A model generated the notes under the pieces. The model was not told the DNA's origin and searched no databases. It saw nothing but the letters and a program-made list of their open reading frames with translations. Source: Stenotrophomonas sp. (lineage in GTDB: Bacteria; Pseudomonadota; Gammaproteobacteria; Xanthomonadales; Xanthomonadaceae). From it: a stretch of DNA of 12,087 nt. The position numbers were made by a program, and so were the translations under genes. Position 1 is the stretch's first letter. The number at the start of each line of letters is the position of its first letter. Shown piece by piece: positions 12,082 to 12,087 of the stretch. The stretch covers positions 1 to 12,087 of the forward strand of contig DQIG01000145.1 of the NCBI GenBank assembly GCA_003525885.1, given 5' to 3'.

Positions 12082-12087
12082 AGGGGC

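Noticed and set aside
1..12087. CRISPR array, tRNA, rRNA, insertion sequence or phage gene
   Set aside because: No regularly spaced direct repeats, clover-leaf sequence, transposase or integrase motifs were found on either strand.

Overview
The window looks like chromosomal DNA from a Xanthomonadaceae gammaproteobacterium, most likely Stenotrophomonas. The DNA is GC-rich and tightly packed with genes. It carries short GTAG-headed stem-loops of the kind described as SMAG/REP elements in Stenotrophomonas maltophilia, and protein types common in that family. No mobile-element genes, phage genes, CRISPR array, rRNA or tRNA were seen. The species call is inference from these features, not from a database match.

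Layout. Positions 1-84 hold REP-like hairpins. Positions 85-4883 are five leftward genes: a small protein of unknown function (85-423), a DegV-family lipid-binding protein (501-1442), then an apparent three-gene operon read from 4883 down to 1538. That operon encodes an exported amidohydrolase with its metal ligands, an exported amidohydrolase-like paralogue that has lost them (start and stop codons overlap), and a DsbA-fold 2-hydroxychromene-2-carboxylate isomerase-type protein. A hairpin terminator follows it. A 245-base divergent intergenic region (4884-5128) contains a G9 tract inside a potential G-quadruplex.

Rightward genes follow: a large subtilisin-like autotransporter protease (5129-8722) with a strong hairpin terminator, a short-form AMP nucleosidase (8855-9631) and a DUF924 protein (9675-10214). 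A 66-base near-perfect inverted repeat with 30-base arms separates DUF924 from the convergent gene at 10291-11217. That gene encodes a three-domain protein: monothiol CGFS glutaredoxin, cysteine-less HesB/IscA-like domain and rhodanese. A membrane-anchored NodB-type polysaccharide deacetylase (11277-12056) diverges from it, and its stop codon lies inside a REP element that ends the window.

How the genes relate. The three-gene operon suggests a peptide or cyclic-amide processing function in the periplasm, but the substrate cannot be told from sequence. The autotransporter is an independent surface or secreted protease. The glutaredoxin fusion belongs to iron-sulfur cluster and sulfur handling. 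The remaining genes look like unlinked housekeeping or accessory functions. I see no clearly novel multi-gene system. The most notable items are the ligand-less amidohydrolase paired with an intact one, the Grx-HesB-rhodanese fusion, a REP element that encodes part of a signal peptide, the long inverted repeat between convergent genes, and the G-tract between divergent genes.
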